This document shows, piece by piece, positions 37,845-46,433 of a stretch of DNA of 53,779 bases. Both the position numbers and the translations under genes were made by a program. The first letter of the stretch is position 1. Every line of letters begins with the position of its first letter. Source of the stretch: Clostridium sp. CAG:413 (lineage in GTDB: Bacteria; Bacillota; Clostridia; Oscillospirales; Acutalibacteraceae); NCBI GenBank assembly GCA_000431775.1, contig FR888233.1, positions 165,793-219,571 on the forward strand, given 5' to 3'. Under the pieces are notes generated by a model that was not told the origin of the DNA, did no database searches, and saw nothing but the letters and a program-made list of their open reading frames with translations.

Positions 37845-39365
37845 TTATGAATATACGCTTATTTCGGAGAGAACAGGATTGCTTCTTGACTGGTTAAAAA
37901 TAATAACTATCTCATCCGTGTATGCCGGCACGGTGAGGCGGACTATCTTTTTTGAGCCGATCACGGTGCATTTGCTTATCCTGCGGTAGCCTGCGCCGCT
38001 CTTGGCATAGATATCGAAATCCTCAACTCGCTGGCTGAACTCGATATTTTCGCGCAGGACTATGGTTGAAATCTTGCTGCAGCCGTCAAACTTGAGACTC
38101 ACGCCGTATTCGTCGTCGCCGAGCTTGACAGCGGCGGTGTCGGAGAGCCTGTTTTCACCGGAGGTGTTTATTAGCGACGCAGAGTAATCGAGAGGGCTTT
38201 CAAAAGGCTTGTTGATGAGCTTGGTGAATTTCTTGAGAGTTTTTATCTCGCGGTCAGAGATGAGCCCTCGCCTGTCGGGCGGGACATTGAGCAGGAGAGA
38301 GGCGTTGCCGCCGACGGTGTTGAAATAGATGTTTGCGAGCTGCCTTGCGGAGCGGATGCCGGTGGGATTAGTCAGATAATATGAATTATCGTGATAGAAC
38401 CAGCCGGTCGTGACGGAGACATCTGCCTCGCCGGGGCTCCACTTGAGGTCACGGTACTGCTTTACAAGCTCGCGGCTGCCCATGTCCTCCGAGTATGAGT
38501 CGATCTCGGGCAGCTTGCCGTCCTCTTTTTGAGAGCCGTCCATTACTGCGTCGACACTGACGGTGCTGGCGGGGATAACGCTCCATTCGCTCTTGCGAAC
38601 CTTGCCGCCCTCGTTGCCTATCCAACGAACATCGGGGCCGCAGTTGGAGATTATGGCGTCAGGCTGAAGAGTATGGATAACTTCATAGTATCTGTCCCAA
38701 TCATAGGTCTGCTTTTTGCCGTTCGGGCCTTCGCCGCAGGCGCCGTCGAACCAGAAGCAGAATATATCGCCGTAATTTGTGCAAAGCTCGGTGAGCTGAT
38801 TTACGAAGTAATCGTTATATGCGTCGGAGCCGTAGGTGGCCTCGTGTCTGTCCCACGGGGAGAGGTAAATGCCGAATTTGAGACCGTATTTCTTGCAGCT
38901 CTCTGCAAGCTGAGCGACGACATCCTTGCCGTAGGGGCTGTGCATGACGCTGTGATCGGTGTATTTAGTGTCGAAAAGGCAGAAGCCGTCGTGATGCTTC
39001 GCTGTGAAGATAATGCCCTTTGAGCCTGTATCCTTGAGCACGCTGCACCACTGATCGGTGTCAAGCTCGGTGGGGTTAAAGATGGCGGGATCCTCGGTGC
39101 CGTCGCCCCACTCGCTGTCGGTGAAGGTGTTGATGCCGAAATGGATGAAATTATAGTATTCAAGGTCGTTGAACGCAAGCTGATTTTTGTTCGGCACGAC
39201 GGAGATGAGGCGCTCGACCTCCTCACCGCTGCTCTCGTAACCGTTGTTGTCGATGCACCAGCCGTTTTTGAATTCCATTACATAACCTCCCTGTATCGGC
39301 GGTATTATGACAGAAATCGCTGCCACAATGAACGCGAGAATACGTGAAAACAAAGTGAATTTCAT
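37845..39365 (-). CDS. Secreted alpha-L-fucosidase (GH29, subfamily B-like)
   Basis: 506 residues, ATG after AAAGGAG. Residues 1-26 look like a signal peptide or anchor. The GH29 barrel begins at about 58; FIHFGINTFTDSEWG, TAKHHDGFCLFDTKYTDHSV and CFWFDGACGEGPNGK are diagnostic, with Asp207 as the predicted nucleophile. The extra WFDGACGEGPNGK form fits the alpha-1,3/4-fucosidases acting on Lewis-type glycans rather than broad fucosidases. The C-terminal 120 residues form a beta-sandwich, carbohydrate-binding-like domain. It is a lone gene with no fucose-catabolism genes beside it. Host mucin or milk glycans are the likely substrate, by inference. Confidence 0.9.
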   Translation of the reverse strand: MKFTLFSRILAFIVAAISVIIPPIQGGYVMEFKNGWCIDNNGYESSGEEVERLISVVPNKNQLAFNDLEYYNFIHFGINTFTDSEWGDGTEDPAIFNPTELDTDQWCSVLKDTGSKGIIFTAKHHDGFCLFDTKYTDHSVMHSPYGKDVVAQLAESCKKYGLKFGIYLSPWDRHEATYGSDAYNDYFVNQLTELCTNYGDIFCFWFDGACGEGPNGKKQTYDWDRYYEVIHTLQPDAIISNCGPDVRWIGNEGGKVRKSEWSVIPASTVSVDAVMDGSQKEDGKLPEIDSYSEDMGSRELVKQYRDLKWSPGEADVSVTTGWFYHDNSYYLTNPTGIRSARQLANIYFNTVGGNASLLLNVPPDRRGLISDREIKTLKKFTKLINKPFESPLDYSASLINTSGENRLSDTAAVKLGDDEYGVSLKFDGCSKISTIVLRENIEFSQRVEDFDIYAKSGAGYRRISKCTVIGSKKIVRLTVPAYTDEIVIIFNQSRSNPVLSEISVYS

Positions 39366-39550
39366 CTTTTGCTCCTTTGCATATTAATATGAATTTTCAG
39401 TTTAAGTTATCATATCATTTTATTACGATATTTTCAAGAACCGAGGAGAAAAAACAAAAAATAATGTCAAATGCCGCAGAGAGCGCCCGATTTGTTAAAA
39501 CAGACAATAATCCGCCGCAAAAGGTGAAAAAACAATATTGATTTTGCACA

Positions 39551-39579
39551 TTGACTTTAGAGGGCGGAATCATTAAACT
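39551..39579 (+). promoter_or_regulatory. Promoter of the liv operon leader
   Basis: TTGACT (39551-39556), 17 bases, TAAACT (39574-39579). It would give a leader of about 430 bases before livJ. Confidence 0.65.
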
Positions 39580-39643
39580 ATAAGGCATGAGAGAACTTTG
39601 TGCCAAAGGTTCCTTAACGGAAAATGGGGAAAGGAGAAGAGCA

Positions 39644-39874
39644 ATGAACTACAGGATGAACTCCGCTAATAATTCAGCTGCCTGCGAAAGCAAGACGGCT
39701 CAGAATCATTGCGCTTCTTCTTATTTCACCATTTTTGCGGACGCCTGCGGGGTGTCCTTTTTTGTTATATTCAATGATATAATACGAGTTATTAACCTTG
39801 CTCTAATCAGACTGCTCAATGCAGTCATTTCGGATTTGAATAGCGGAAAGAGCATGAAGGCGCTTGTATATTGA
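39644..39874 (+). CDS. Short leader ORF upstream of livJ
   Basis: 76 codons from an ATG 5-6 bases after AAAGGAG; the frame also holds an earlier ATG at 39587, right at the predicted transcript start. The translation begins MNYRMNSANNSAACESK. Codons 46-65 (39779-39838) are mostly branched-chain residues: 12 of 20 are Ile, Leu or Val. An intrinsic terminator (39739-39764) sits inside the frame and another directly follows the stop. It may be a regulatory leader peptide for the branched-chain amino-acid transporter, or chance. No homologue is recognised. Confidence 0.35.
   Translation: MNYRMNSANNSAACESKTAQNHCASSYFTIFADACGVSFFVIFNDIIRVINLALIRLLNAVISDLNSGKSMKALVY
39739..39764 (+). terminator. First leader terminator of the liv operon
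   Basis: GGACGCC (39739-39745) pairs with GGTGTCC (39751-39757), then TTTTTT. About 155-175 bases of transcript precede it, including a GAACTTTG/CAAAgGTTC hairpin (39591-39610) and a TGC-GAAA-GCA tetraloop hairpin (39680-39699). Confidence 0.8.
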
Positions 39875-39894
39875 ACTGATAGGTTTAATACTTT

Positions 39895-39929
39895 AAAGCG
39901 GTTCTGCTTTTTCGCAGAACCGCTTTTTT
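39895..39929 (+). terminator. Second leader terminator of the liv operon
   Basis: AAAGCGGTTCTGC (39895-39907) pairs perfectly over 13 bp with GCAGAACCGCTTT (39914-39926) around TTTTTC, ending in T6. It is the strongest terminator in the window and stands 88 bases before livJ with no convincing promoter in between. Confidence 0.93.
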
Positions 39930-40016
39930 GTATAAATTTAAACATCAGCCCCAAAGTGATCGCCGAATAAAATTGATCGGCGGTTACCGAAACGGGCAAA
40001 GAAAGGAAGTTATCAT

Positions 40017-41204
40017 ATGAAAAAGTTTCTCGCTATCGTTATGGCAGCTCTTATGATGCTTACCGTTTTTGCTGCTTGCGGCGGCAAATCCGACGACGGC
40101 AACACCACTAAGGCACCCTCAAACAGCGGCAATGCAAGCGCTGCTGCATTCAAGATCGGCGGCATCGGCCCCCTTACCGGCCCCGCTGCTACCTATGGCA
40201 TCGCAGTTAAGAACGGCGCTCAGATCGCCGTTGACGAGATCAACGCCCTCGGCGGCACTCAGCTTGAGCTGAAGTTTGAGGATGATGAGAGCGACGCAGA
40301 GAAATCCGTTAACGCTTACAACTCCCTTAAGGATTGGGGCATGCAGGTAGTCCTCGGCTCCGTTACCACTCAGCCCTGTATCGCAGTTTCTTCGGAAAGC
40401 AACAGCGACAGGATCTTTGAGATCACTCCGTCCGCATCCTCCCTTGACGTTGTAAACGGTAAGGACAATGTGTTCCAGGTATGCTTCACCGACCCCAACC
40501 AGGGCACCGCTTCCGCTCAGTATATTTCCGAGCACTCCCTCGCGACCAAGATCGCTGTTATCTATAAGAACGACGACGCTTATTCAACCGGCATTTACAA
40601 CACCTTTAAGGCAGAGGCCGAGAAGCTCGGTCTGAGCATAGTTTACACCGGCACCTTCACCACCGCTACCGAGAATGACTTCTCCGTCCAGCTCGGCGAG
40701 GCAAAGTCGGCAGGCGCAGACCTTGTATTCCTTCCCATCTACTTCACTCCTGCCGCTCTTATCCTCCAGCAGGCTAAGGCTATTAGCTATGAGCCCAAGT
40801 TCTTCGGCGTTGACGGCATGGACGGCATCCTTGCAATCAAGGGCTTCGACACCTCCCTTGCAGAGGGCGTTTACCTCCTGACTCCGTTCTCAGCGGACGG
40901 TAAGGACGAGAAGACCGTTTCCTTCGTCAGCAAGTATCAGGAGCTCTACAATGAGGTTCCCAACCAGTTCGCAGCCGACGCTTACGACGCTGTTTACGCT
41001 ATCTATGAAGCTATCCAGAAGTCCGGCGCTACCTCCGATATGAAGACCGACGCTCTTTGCGACGCTCTTTCAAAGGCAATGACCGAGATCGAGGTCGCTG
41101 GTCTTACCGGCACGATGACTTGGTCCGCCGAGGGTCAGGTCGCCAAGACCCCGATGGCAGTCGTTATCAAGGACGCTACCTATGTCGGCGTCGAGAATGC
41201 CTGA
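40017..41204 (+). CDS. livJ: Branched-chain amino-acid ABC transporter, substrate-binding lipoprotein
   Basis: 395 residues, ATG after AAAGGAAG. Residues 1-20 are a lipoprotein signal with VFAAC ending at Cys21, then a Gly/Ser/Asn linker. The periplasmic-binding-protein fold starts at about 45 with IGGIGPLTGPAATYGIAVKNGAQIAVDEIN (quoted in two conserved halves), typical of the Leu/Ile/Val-binding group. It captures the ligand outside the membrane and delivers it to LivHM. A partial terminator after it (41237-41278) probably gives the binding protein an excess over the permease. Exact ligand preference is inferred. Confidence 0.92.
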   Translation: MKKFLAIVMAALMMLTVFAACGGKSDDGNTTKAPSNSGNASAAAFKIGGIGPLTGPAATYGIAVKNGAQIAVDEINALGGTQLELKFEDDESDAEKSVNAYNSLKDWGMQVVLGSVTTQPCIAVSSESNSDRIFEITPSASSLDVVNGKDNVFQVCFTDPNQGTASAQYISEHSLATKIAVIYKNDDAYSTGIYNTFKAEAEKLGLSIVYTGTFTTATENDFSVQLGEAKSAGADLVFLPIYFTPAALILQQAKAISYEPKFFGVDGMDGILAIKGFDTSLAEGVYLLTPFSADGKDEKTVSFVSKYQELYNEVPNQFAADAYDAVYAIYEAIQKSGATSDMKTDALCDALSKAMTEIEVAGLTGTMTWSAEGQVAKTPMAVVIKDATYVGVENA

Positions 41205-41236
41205 CATTCATAAGCAAAACGCACATTATCATACCC

Positions 41237-41278
41237 GGGTGCAGGAGGGTTAGGCTCTCCTGCACCCTACGGCGTTTT
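41237..41278 (+). terminator. Partial terminator between livJ and livH
   Basis: GGGTGCAGGAG (41237-41247) pairs with CTCCTGCACCC (41257-41267); the T run comes 7 bases after the stem. The delayed T run suggests incomplete termination. Confidence 0.65.
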
Positions 41279-41363
41279 TATAAGTTGTAATTCTGCGGCG
41301 GAAAGCCTGCCGCATCGGCGGTTGTTTTTCCGGCGTTGAATTATTGAAACAGAGGTGTATTAT

Positions 41364-42245
41364 ATGAGTTTTCTCTCCTATCTGATAAGCGGTATCAGTC
41401 TGGGAAGCATATATGCTATCATAGCTCTGGGCTACACGATGGTTTACGGCATCGCCAAGATGCTGAACTTCGCCCACGGCGACGTTATAATGATAGGCGC
41501 ATATGTTTCATACTGCGTGACTTCATATCTCGGGCTTAACCCGTTACTTTCCGTGCTTGCGGCGGTCGTAGTCTGCACTCTGCTCGGTATCGTGATCGAG
41601 GGGCTGGCTTATAAGCCGCTGAGGAATGCCTCCTCTCTCGCCGTGCTTATCACGGCTATCGGCGTTAGCTACCTGCTCCAGAATCTGGCGCTGCTCATTT
41701 GGGGCTCCACCCCCAAATCCTTCCACTCGGTCATTGATCTGCCTGCGCTCAAGCTCTTTGACGGCAGACTCGTCATCACCGCGGAGGCTCTGGTCACTAT
41801 AGCCGCCTGCGTAATCATTATGATCGCGCTGACCCTCTTCACCGGCAAGACCAAGATGGGCAAGGCCATGAGGGCTGTCTCCGAGGATAAGGGCGCGGCT
41901 CAGCTCATGGGCATCAACGTCAACGTCACAATTTCGCTTACATTTGCCATCGGCTCGGCTCTCGCCGCTATCGCGGGCGTGCTGCTTTGCTCGATGTACC
42001 CCAACCTGCTGCCCACCACCGGCTCAATGCCCGGCATCAAGGCGTTCACCGCAGCCGTTTTCGGCGGCATCGGCTCTATCCCCGGCGCAATGCTCGGCGG
42101 CATACTGCTCGGCATAATCGAGACCTTTGCGAAGGCCTATATCTCGACCAACCTTGCCAACGCCATAGTTTTTGCCGTGCTCATCGTAGTGCTGCTTGTT
42201 AAACCCGCAGGCCTGCTGGGCAAGCAGATAAAAGAGAAAGTTTGA
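41364..42245 (+). CDS. livH: Branched-chain amino-acid ABC transporter, permease LivH
   Basis: 293 residues from the ATG at 41364 (AGAGGTG upstream; an in-frame GTG at 41355 overlaps that site). About eight hydrophobic segments. The family signatures GSIYAIIALGYTMVYGIAKMLNFAHGD (start) and AVFGGIGSIPGAMLGGILLGIIE (near the end) are present. With LivM it forms the membrane channel for the LivJ-bound amino acid. Confidence 0.93.
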   Translation: MSFLSYLISGISLGSIYAIIALGYTMVYGIAKMLNFAHGDVIMIGAYVSYCVTSYLGLNPLLSVLAAVVVCTLLGIVIEGLAYKPLRNASSLAVLITAIGVSYLLQNLALLIWGSTPKSFHSVIDLPALKLFDGRLVITAEALVTIAACVIIMIALTLFTGKTKMGKAMRAVSEDKGAAQLMGINVNVTISLTFAIGSALAAIAGVLLCSMYPNLLPTTGSMPGIKAFTAAVFGGIGSIPGAMLGGILLGIIETFAKAYISTNLANAIVFAVLIVVLLVKPAGLLGKQIKEKV

Positions 42246-42255
42246 GGTGAGCGGA

Positions 42256-43365
42256 ATGAAAAAGAACAGTACCCTTTTAAAGCTCAACAAATTCACCAAG
42301 AACAGCTTTCTGTCCTATGCAACGGTCATAATCTTCTATGCTGTTATCTCGATACTCATGTCGAACGGCGGCATCTCAAGCTCCTTCAAGGGTCAGCTTA
42401 TCCCCATCTGCGCCTATGCCGTTATGGCGGTGTCGCTTAACCTCACCGTCGGTATCCTCGGCGACCTGAGCCTCGGTCATGCGGGCTTTATGAGCGTCGG
42501 CGCATTTGCGGGCGTTATCGCTTCGCAGTCGATGCACTTCAACGGCGTTGAATCCGACGCGCTCAGAATGCTTGTTGCTATCGTGGTCGGCATAGTCGTG
42601 GCGGCTGTCTTCGGCATCATCATCGGCGTGCCCGTGCTTCGCCTTAAAGGCGACTACCTCGCGATAGTTACCCTTGCATTCGGCGAAATAATCAGAGATA
42701 TCCTCAACTGCTTCTATATCGGTATTGACAAAAAAGGGCTGCACTTCAGCGTGCAGAACGCGGACTCCCTCGGCCTCGCAGCCGACGGCAAGGTGCTCGT
42801 CAACGGCCCTATCGGCGCGACCGGTATTGATAAGATATCCACCTTCACGGCAGGCACTATCCTTGTTATATTCACCCTCTTCATCGTATACAATCTGACA
42901 AATTCCAGAGCGGGCAGAGCGATAATGTCCATTCGTGACAACAGAATAGCCGCCGAATCCGTGGGCATCAATATTACTAAGTATAAGATGATGGCGTTCG
43001 TGACCTCGGCTGCCCTTGCGGGCGGCGCAGGCGCGCTCTATGCGCTCAATTACTCGACCGTCGTTTCGTCCAAATTCGACTTCAACACCTCAATTCTCGT
43101 GCTCGTCTTCGTCGTGCTCGGCGGCATGGGCAACATCTTCGGCTCACTGATATCGGCGACCATGCTCACCGTCCTGCCGCAGGTGCTCAGAGAGTTCAGA
43201 GACTACAGAATGCTTGTCTATGCGCTGGTGCTCATCCTTGTGATGCTCGTCACCAACAGCGACAAGATCCAGTCATATAAAGAAATGCTGTTTGTCAAGC
43301 TCTTCAAAAAGAAGAAAAAGAGCAAGCATAACAGCGACACTACGGCAAAGGAGGCTGCAAAATGA
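42256..43365 (+). CDS. livM: Branched-chain amino-acid ABC transporter, permease LivM
   Basis: 369 residues from the ATG at 42256, with GAGGTGAG overlapping the livH stop. Multiple membrane helices; GILGDLSLGHAGFMSVGAF near residue 55, RLKGDYLAIVTLAFGEI in the middle and VLGGMGNIFGSLISA late are LivM signatures. The end is a Lys/Ser-rich cytoplasmic tail. It overlaps livG by four bases. Confidence 0.93.
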   Translation: MKKNSTLLKLNKFTKNSFLSYATVIIFYAVISILMSNGGISSSFKGQLIPICAYAVMAVSLNLTVGILGDLSLGHAGFMSVGAFAGVIASQSMHFNGVESDALRMLVAIVVGIVVAAVFGIIIGVPVLRLKGDYLAIVTLAFGEIIRDILNCFYIGIDKKGLHFSVQNADSLGLAADGKVLVNGPIGATGIDKISTFTAGTILVIFTLFIVYNLTNSRAGRAIMSIRDNRIAAESVGINITKYKMMAFVTSAALAGGAGALYALNYSTVVSSKFDFNTSILVLVFVVLGGMGNIFGSLISATMLTVLPQVLREFRDYRMLVYALVLILVMLVTNSDKIQSYKEMLFVKLFKKKKKSKHNSDTTAKEAAK

Positions 43366-44186
43366 GCAAGTTAGTTCCGCTGCCTACAGATTCGCTCGTC
43401 CCGGAGCGTGACGCCGGCAAAATGCCCATCCTCGAGGCAAGGCACCTCGGCATTGAATTCGGCGGTCTTAAAGCCGTCGACGACTTCAACCTCACCATCG
43501 GCAGGACTGAGATAGCCGGTCTTATCGGCCCCAACGGCGCAGGCAAGACCACCGTTTTCAACCTCCTCACCAAGGTCTATCAGCCGACCTCGGGCACCGT
43601 GCTGCTCGACGGCAAGGATACCCACAACATGAATACCGTCAGCATCAATAAAGCCGGTATCGCAAGAACTTTCCAGAATATCCGCCTTTTCGGTGACCTG
43701 ACCGTTGAGGATAACGTCAAGATCGGTCTGCACAATCAGATGAGATACGGCGTTTGGAACGGCGTATTCAGGCTCCCGAAATATTGGAAGAAGGAGAAGC
43801 AGGCGCACGAGAAGGCTCTCGACCTGCTCTCGATATTCGATATGCAGGATCTCGCAGGCGCTCAGGCAGGCTCCCTGCCCTACGGCGCTCAGAGACGCCT
43901 TGAGATAGTCCGCGCGCTTGCAACCAACCCGAAGCTGCTGCTGCTCGACGAGCCGGCAGCCGGCATGAATCCCTCCGAGACGGCGGAGCTTATGAATAAT
44001 ATCCGCAAGATCAGAGACACATTCCAGATCGCCGTCATGCTCATCGAGCACGATATGAATCTGGTCATGGGCGTCTGCGAGGGCATCTGCGTGCTGAACT
44101 TCGGCAAGATAATCGCAAAGGGCACTCCTGCGGAGATACAGCAGAACCCCACCGTCATCGAGGCTTATCTCGGCACCAAGAAATAA
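43362..44186 (+). CDS. livG: Branched-chain amino-acid ABC transporter, ATPase LivG
   Basis: 274 residues; ATGA overlap with livM and a strong AAAGGAGG site inside livM. Walker A GPNGAGKT, Q-loop region, signature LPYGAQRRLEIVRAL and Walker B LLLLDEPAAGMNP are intact, with the switch His in IEHDMNLVMGVC. The degenerate signature (YGAQRR in place of SGGQ) is normal for LivG. A short N-terminal extension (about 20 residues) precedes the ABC core. Confidence 0.95.
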   Translation: MSKLVPLPTDSLVPERDAGKMPILEARHLGIEFGGLKAVDDFNLTIGRTEIAGLIGPNGAGKTTVFNLLTKVYQPTSGTVLLDGKDTHNMNTVSINKAGIARTFQNIRLFGDLTVEDNVKIGLHNQMRYGVWNGVFRLPKYWKKEKQAHEKALDLLSIFDMQDLAGAQAGSLPYGAQRRLEIVRALATNPKLLLLDEPAAGMNPSETAELMNNIRKIRDTFQIAVMLIEHDMNLVMGVCEGICVLNFGKIIAKGTPAEIQQNPTVIEAYLGTKK

Positions 44187-44198
44187 GGAGGCGTAATA

Positions 44199-44900
44199 AT
44201 GCTTAAAGTCAACGATATAAACGTGTATTATGGCAGTATTCACGCCATAAAGGGAGTTTCCTTTGAGGTCAACGAGGGCGAGATAGTCACCCTCATCGGC
44301 GCAAACGGCGCGGGCAAGAGCACCGTGCTTAAAACCGTCTCCGGTCTGCTGCATTCGGCAACCGGCTCGGTAGAATTCCTCGGCAAGAATATCTCGAGCG
44401 TTGCACCGCATAAGATAGTCAAGGAGGGTCTTGCCCATGTTCCCGAGGGCAGACGCATTTTCCTCCAGATGACCGTCGAGGAGAATCTCGACATGGGCGC
44501 ATTCACCCAGGGCGGCAAGAATGTTGACGAGGATATGGCAAGGGTCTATGAGCAGTTCCCGAGGCTTAAAGAGCGCCGCAAGCAGATAGCGGGCACTCTC
44601 TCCGGCGGCGAGCAGCAGATGCTTGCGATGGGCAGAGCCCTGATGAGCCGCCCGAAGCTGCTTATGCTCGACGAGCCCTCAATGGGTCTTGCTCCCATCC
44701 TCGTGGAGCAGATATTCGATATAATCAAACTTCTGCACAAGGAAGGAACCACCATTTTGCTTGTTGAGCAGAATGCACAGATGGCGCTCTCCGTTGCCGA
44801 CAGAGCCTATGTTCTTGAGACGGGCAAGATAACCCTCAGCGGCACGGGCGAGGAGCTTATCCGCAGCGATGAGATAAGGCGCGCTTATCTCGGCGGCTGA
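44199..44900 (+). CDS. livF: Branched-chain amino-acid ABC transporter, ATPase LivF
   Basis: 233 residues, ATG after AAGGAGG, 12 bases after livG. Walker A GANGAGKS, signature LSGGEQQMLAMGRAL and Walker B LLMLDEPSMGLAP are intact. VEENLDMGAF is typical of LivF. It pairs with LivG to power import. A perfect 8-bp palindromic hairpin (44871-44891) covers its last codons; no T tract follows, so no clear terminator ends the operon. The next 200 bases are AT-rich up to the ptsH promoter. Confidence 0.95.
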   Translation: MLKVNDINVYYGSIHAIKGVSFEVNEGEIVTLIGANGAGKSTVLKTVSGLLHSATGSVEFLGKNISSVAPHKIVKEGLAHVPEGRRIFLQMTVEENLDMGAFTQGGKNVDEDMARVYEQFPRLKERRKQIAGTLSGGEQQMLAMGRALMSRPKLLMLDEPSMGLAPILVEQIFDIIKLLHKEGTTILLVEQNAQMALSVADRAYVLETGKITLSGTGEELIRSDEIRRAYLGG

Positions 44901-45027
44901 TCCGCTGTGTTACAAAAAATAAAATTTGTCTATCGTCAAATTAAACAAAACATAATTTTTTAAAAGATACGCATTTGGGCTAACATCCGAATTATACCCG
45001 TATGCCTAAAAACTATGTTCAAAATTG

Positions 45028-45055
45028 TTGACGAAGCAAAGTTTTATGATATAAT
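45028..45055 (+). promoter_or_regulatory. Promoter of ptsH
   Basis: TTGACG (45028-45033), 16 bases, TATAAT (45050-45055), with an extended -10 (TGATATAAT). Confidence 0.8.
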
Positions 45056-45099
45056 ATGTAATGTGTTATCTAAGTAAACAGTGTGGGAGATATATAACT

Positions 45100-45363
45100 A
45101 TGTATGTTAAAGATGTAACCGTGCAGAATCAGGTAGGCCTTCACGCCCGCCCTGCCACCTTCTTTATCCAGAAGGCAAATGAATTCAAATCATCCATTTG
45201 GGTCGAGAAGGAGGAGCGCAGAGTCAGCGCTAAGAGTCTTCTCGGTGTACTTTCGCTCGGCATCATGGGCGGCACCACTATCCGCATCATTGCGGGCGGC
45301 CCCGATGAGGAGCAGGCTGTCGATGAGCTTGTAAAGCTCGTTGAGTCAGGCTTCGCTGAGTAA
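45100..45363 (+). CDS. ptsH: HPr-family phosphocarrier protein
   Basis: 87 residues from the ATG at 45100 (GGGAG upstream). His15 in QVGLHARPATFF is the phosphocarrier site, and Ser46 in SAKSLLGVLSLGI is at the position phosphorylated by HPr kinase for catabolite control. HPr passes phosphate from enzyme I to sugar permeases, or acts with CcpA. No ptsI or EII gene is adjacent, so a purely regulatory (Crh-like) role is possible, but the intact His argues against it. Confidence 0.92.
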   Translation: MYVKDVTVQNQVGLHARPATFFIQKANEFKSSIWVEKEERRVSAKSLLGVLSLGIMGGTTIRIIAGGPDEEQAVDELVKLVESGFAE

Positions 45364-45373
45364 TTTCACATTC

Positions 45374-45407
45374 AAAAGGCTGCGGCTTTTCGGCTGCGGC
45401 CTTTTTT
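45374..45407 (+). terminator. Terminator after ptsH
   Basis: AAAAGGCTGC (45374-45383) pairs with GCGGCCTTTT (45396-45405), running into T6. Confidence 0.88.
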
Positions 45408-45469
45408 GTTTTTTAAAGCGTAAATTTCAGGTCAAATTCGACCGATTATCGTTTTTCTTATAGCATTTG

Positions 45470-45519
45470 CACAAATAACACTGCGAAATTTTGTTGATTT
45501 CGCGGTGTTATTTTTTGTG
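45470..45519. terminator. Long inverted repeat, terminator-like
   Basis: A nearly continuous repeat of about 20 bases (GCACAAATAACACTGCGAAA, 45469-45488) faces its complement (45498-45520), with a T6 run within the 3' arm. It follows the ptsH terminator by 60 bases and precedes the lipoprotein gene by 70. Confidence 0.65.
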
Positions 45520-45592
45520 CCATTTTAGACTGTATAGTCAGAAGCACCCTAAAGGTAATTCTAAGAAACACATAGTCGAAAGGATGAGCAAA

Positions 45593-46231
45593 ATGAAGTT
45601 TATCGCCGTATTAGCGCTGACATTGTCGATGGTTTTGGTTTTCGCCTCATGCAAGCCGCAGCCGCCTGCGGTGATAAGCTCGGGCAAAACCTTTGAGCTG
45701 GCGACGGATAAGGACGGCAACGCGCTCTATGACAGCAGCGGCAAGCCGATCGCCGTCATCAGGGAGGGAGGCGAGGAGCGCACCGAGCCGCTCAGCGAAA
45801 AATACCTGATAGTCAGCGACGACAAGATAATGGCCCCCGCCTATGAGCTGGAGGTGCCCGAGGATTTCGATATCAAGGCGAGCAATGCAGACCCGCTGCT
45901 TGAGAATAAAAAAGGCACTGTGCAGATAAATATAATGGACAAGACCGACACGGCGGGCGATTTTGACGAATACATAGTCAAGACAGCCGCTTATATGGCC
46001 TCGATAAGCAGCGAAGCGGGCGAGCTTGAGGATGTGACCGTTGCGGGGCTGCCGATGCAGCGCATGGGGCTTAAGACTGCGGACGACAGCGGAGAGGCGC
46101 TCGATGTCTATTGCTACTTTGCCCGTGTGAACGGCAGGGCGCTGATGATAACCGTGACCTCAAAGAACGGCGGAGTCGGCGGCGCAGCCGAGGCGGACGA
46201 GCTTGTGGCAAAGATGGATTTCACAAAATAA
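45593..46231 (+). CDS. Lipoprotein of unknown function
   Basis: 212 residues from the ATG at 45593 (AAAGGA 8 bases upstream; an ATG at 45584 abuts that site). A lipoprotein signal ends at Cys20 (VFASC). The mature protein is acidic, with a segment around residues 75-212 alternating beta-type strands (KYLIVSDDKIMAPAYELEVPE, ALDVYCYFARVNGRALMITVT). I recognise no family. It is probably attached to the outer face of the membrane. The gap to the next gene holds only a possible 17-codon ORF. Confidence 0.75.
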   Translation: MKFIAVLALTLSMVLVFASCKPQPPAVISSGKTFELATDKDGNALYDSSGKPIAVIREGGEERTEPLSEKYLIVSDDKIMAPAYELEVPEDFDIKASNADPLLENKKGTVQINIMDKTDTAGDFDEYIVKTAAYMASISSEAGELEDVTVAGLPMQRMGLKTADDSGEALDVYCYFARVNGRALMITVTSKNGGVGGAAEADELVAKMDFTK

Positions 46232-46293
46232 AAGCTGACAAGGTCATTACGTTAACGTATGAACACTATAAAAAATCAAGGGCGGTGATTCCC

Positions 46294-46347
46294 ATGCGCA
46301 TCAATACTTCGTGGGCGGGTATTGCGATATATGTTCATTCGGGCTGA
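46294..46347 (+). CDS. Possible 17-residue leader peptide
   Basis: ATG 6-7 bases after GGCGGTGAT, reading MRINTSWAGIAIYVHSG then TGA. It lies between the lipoprotein and the dockerin gene. The good start context is the only support; it could be chance. Confidence 0.2.
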   Translation: MRINTSWAGIAIYVHSG

Positions 46348-46433
46348 GCTGTATTGTCCGCCTGCGTTGACTTCACAAGTGTATCCCGAGGACGTTTAAC
46401 AAACAGGATGTTAAAAGAAAGGAGCACTATACC

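Noticed and set aside
39580..39764. T-box or known amino-acid riboswitch in the liv leader
   Set aside because: No T-box sequence, no specifier-loop arrangement and no glycine or lysine aptamer core could be recognised; only generic hairpins and the terminator are visible.
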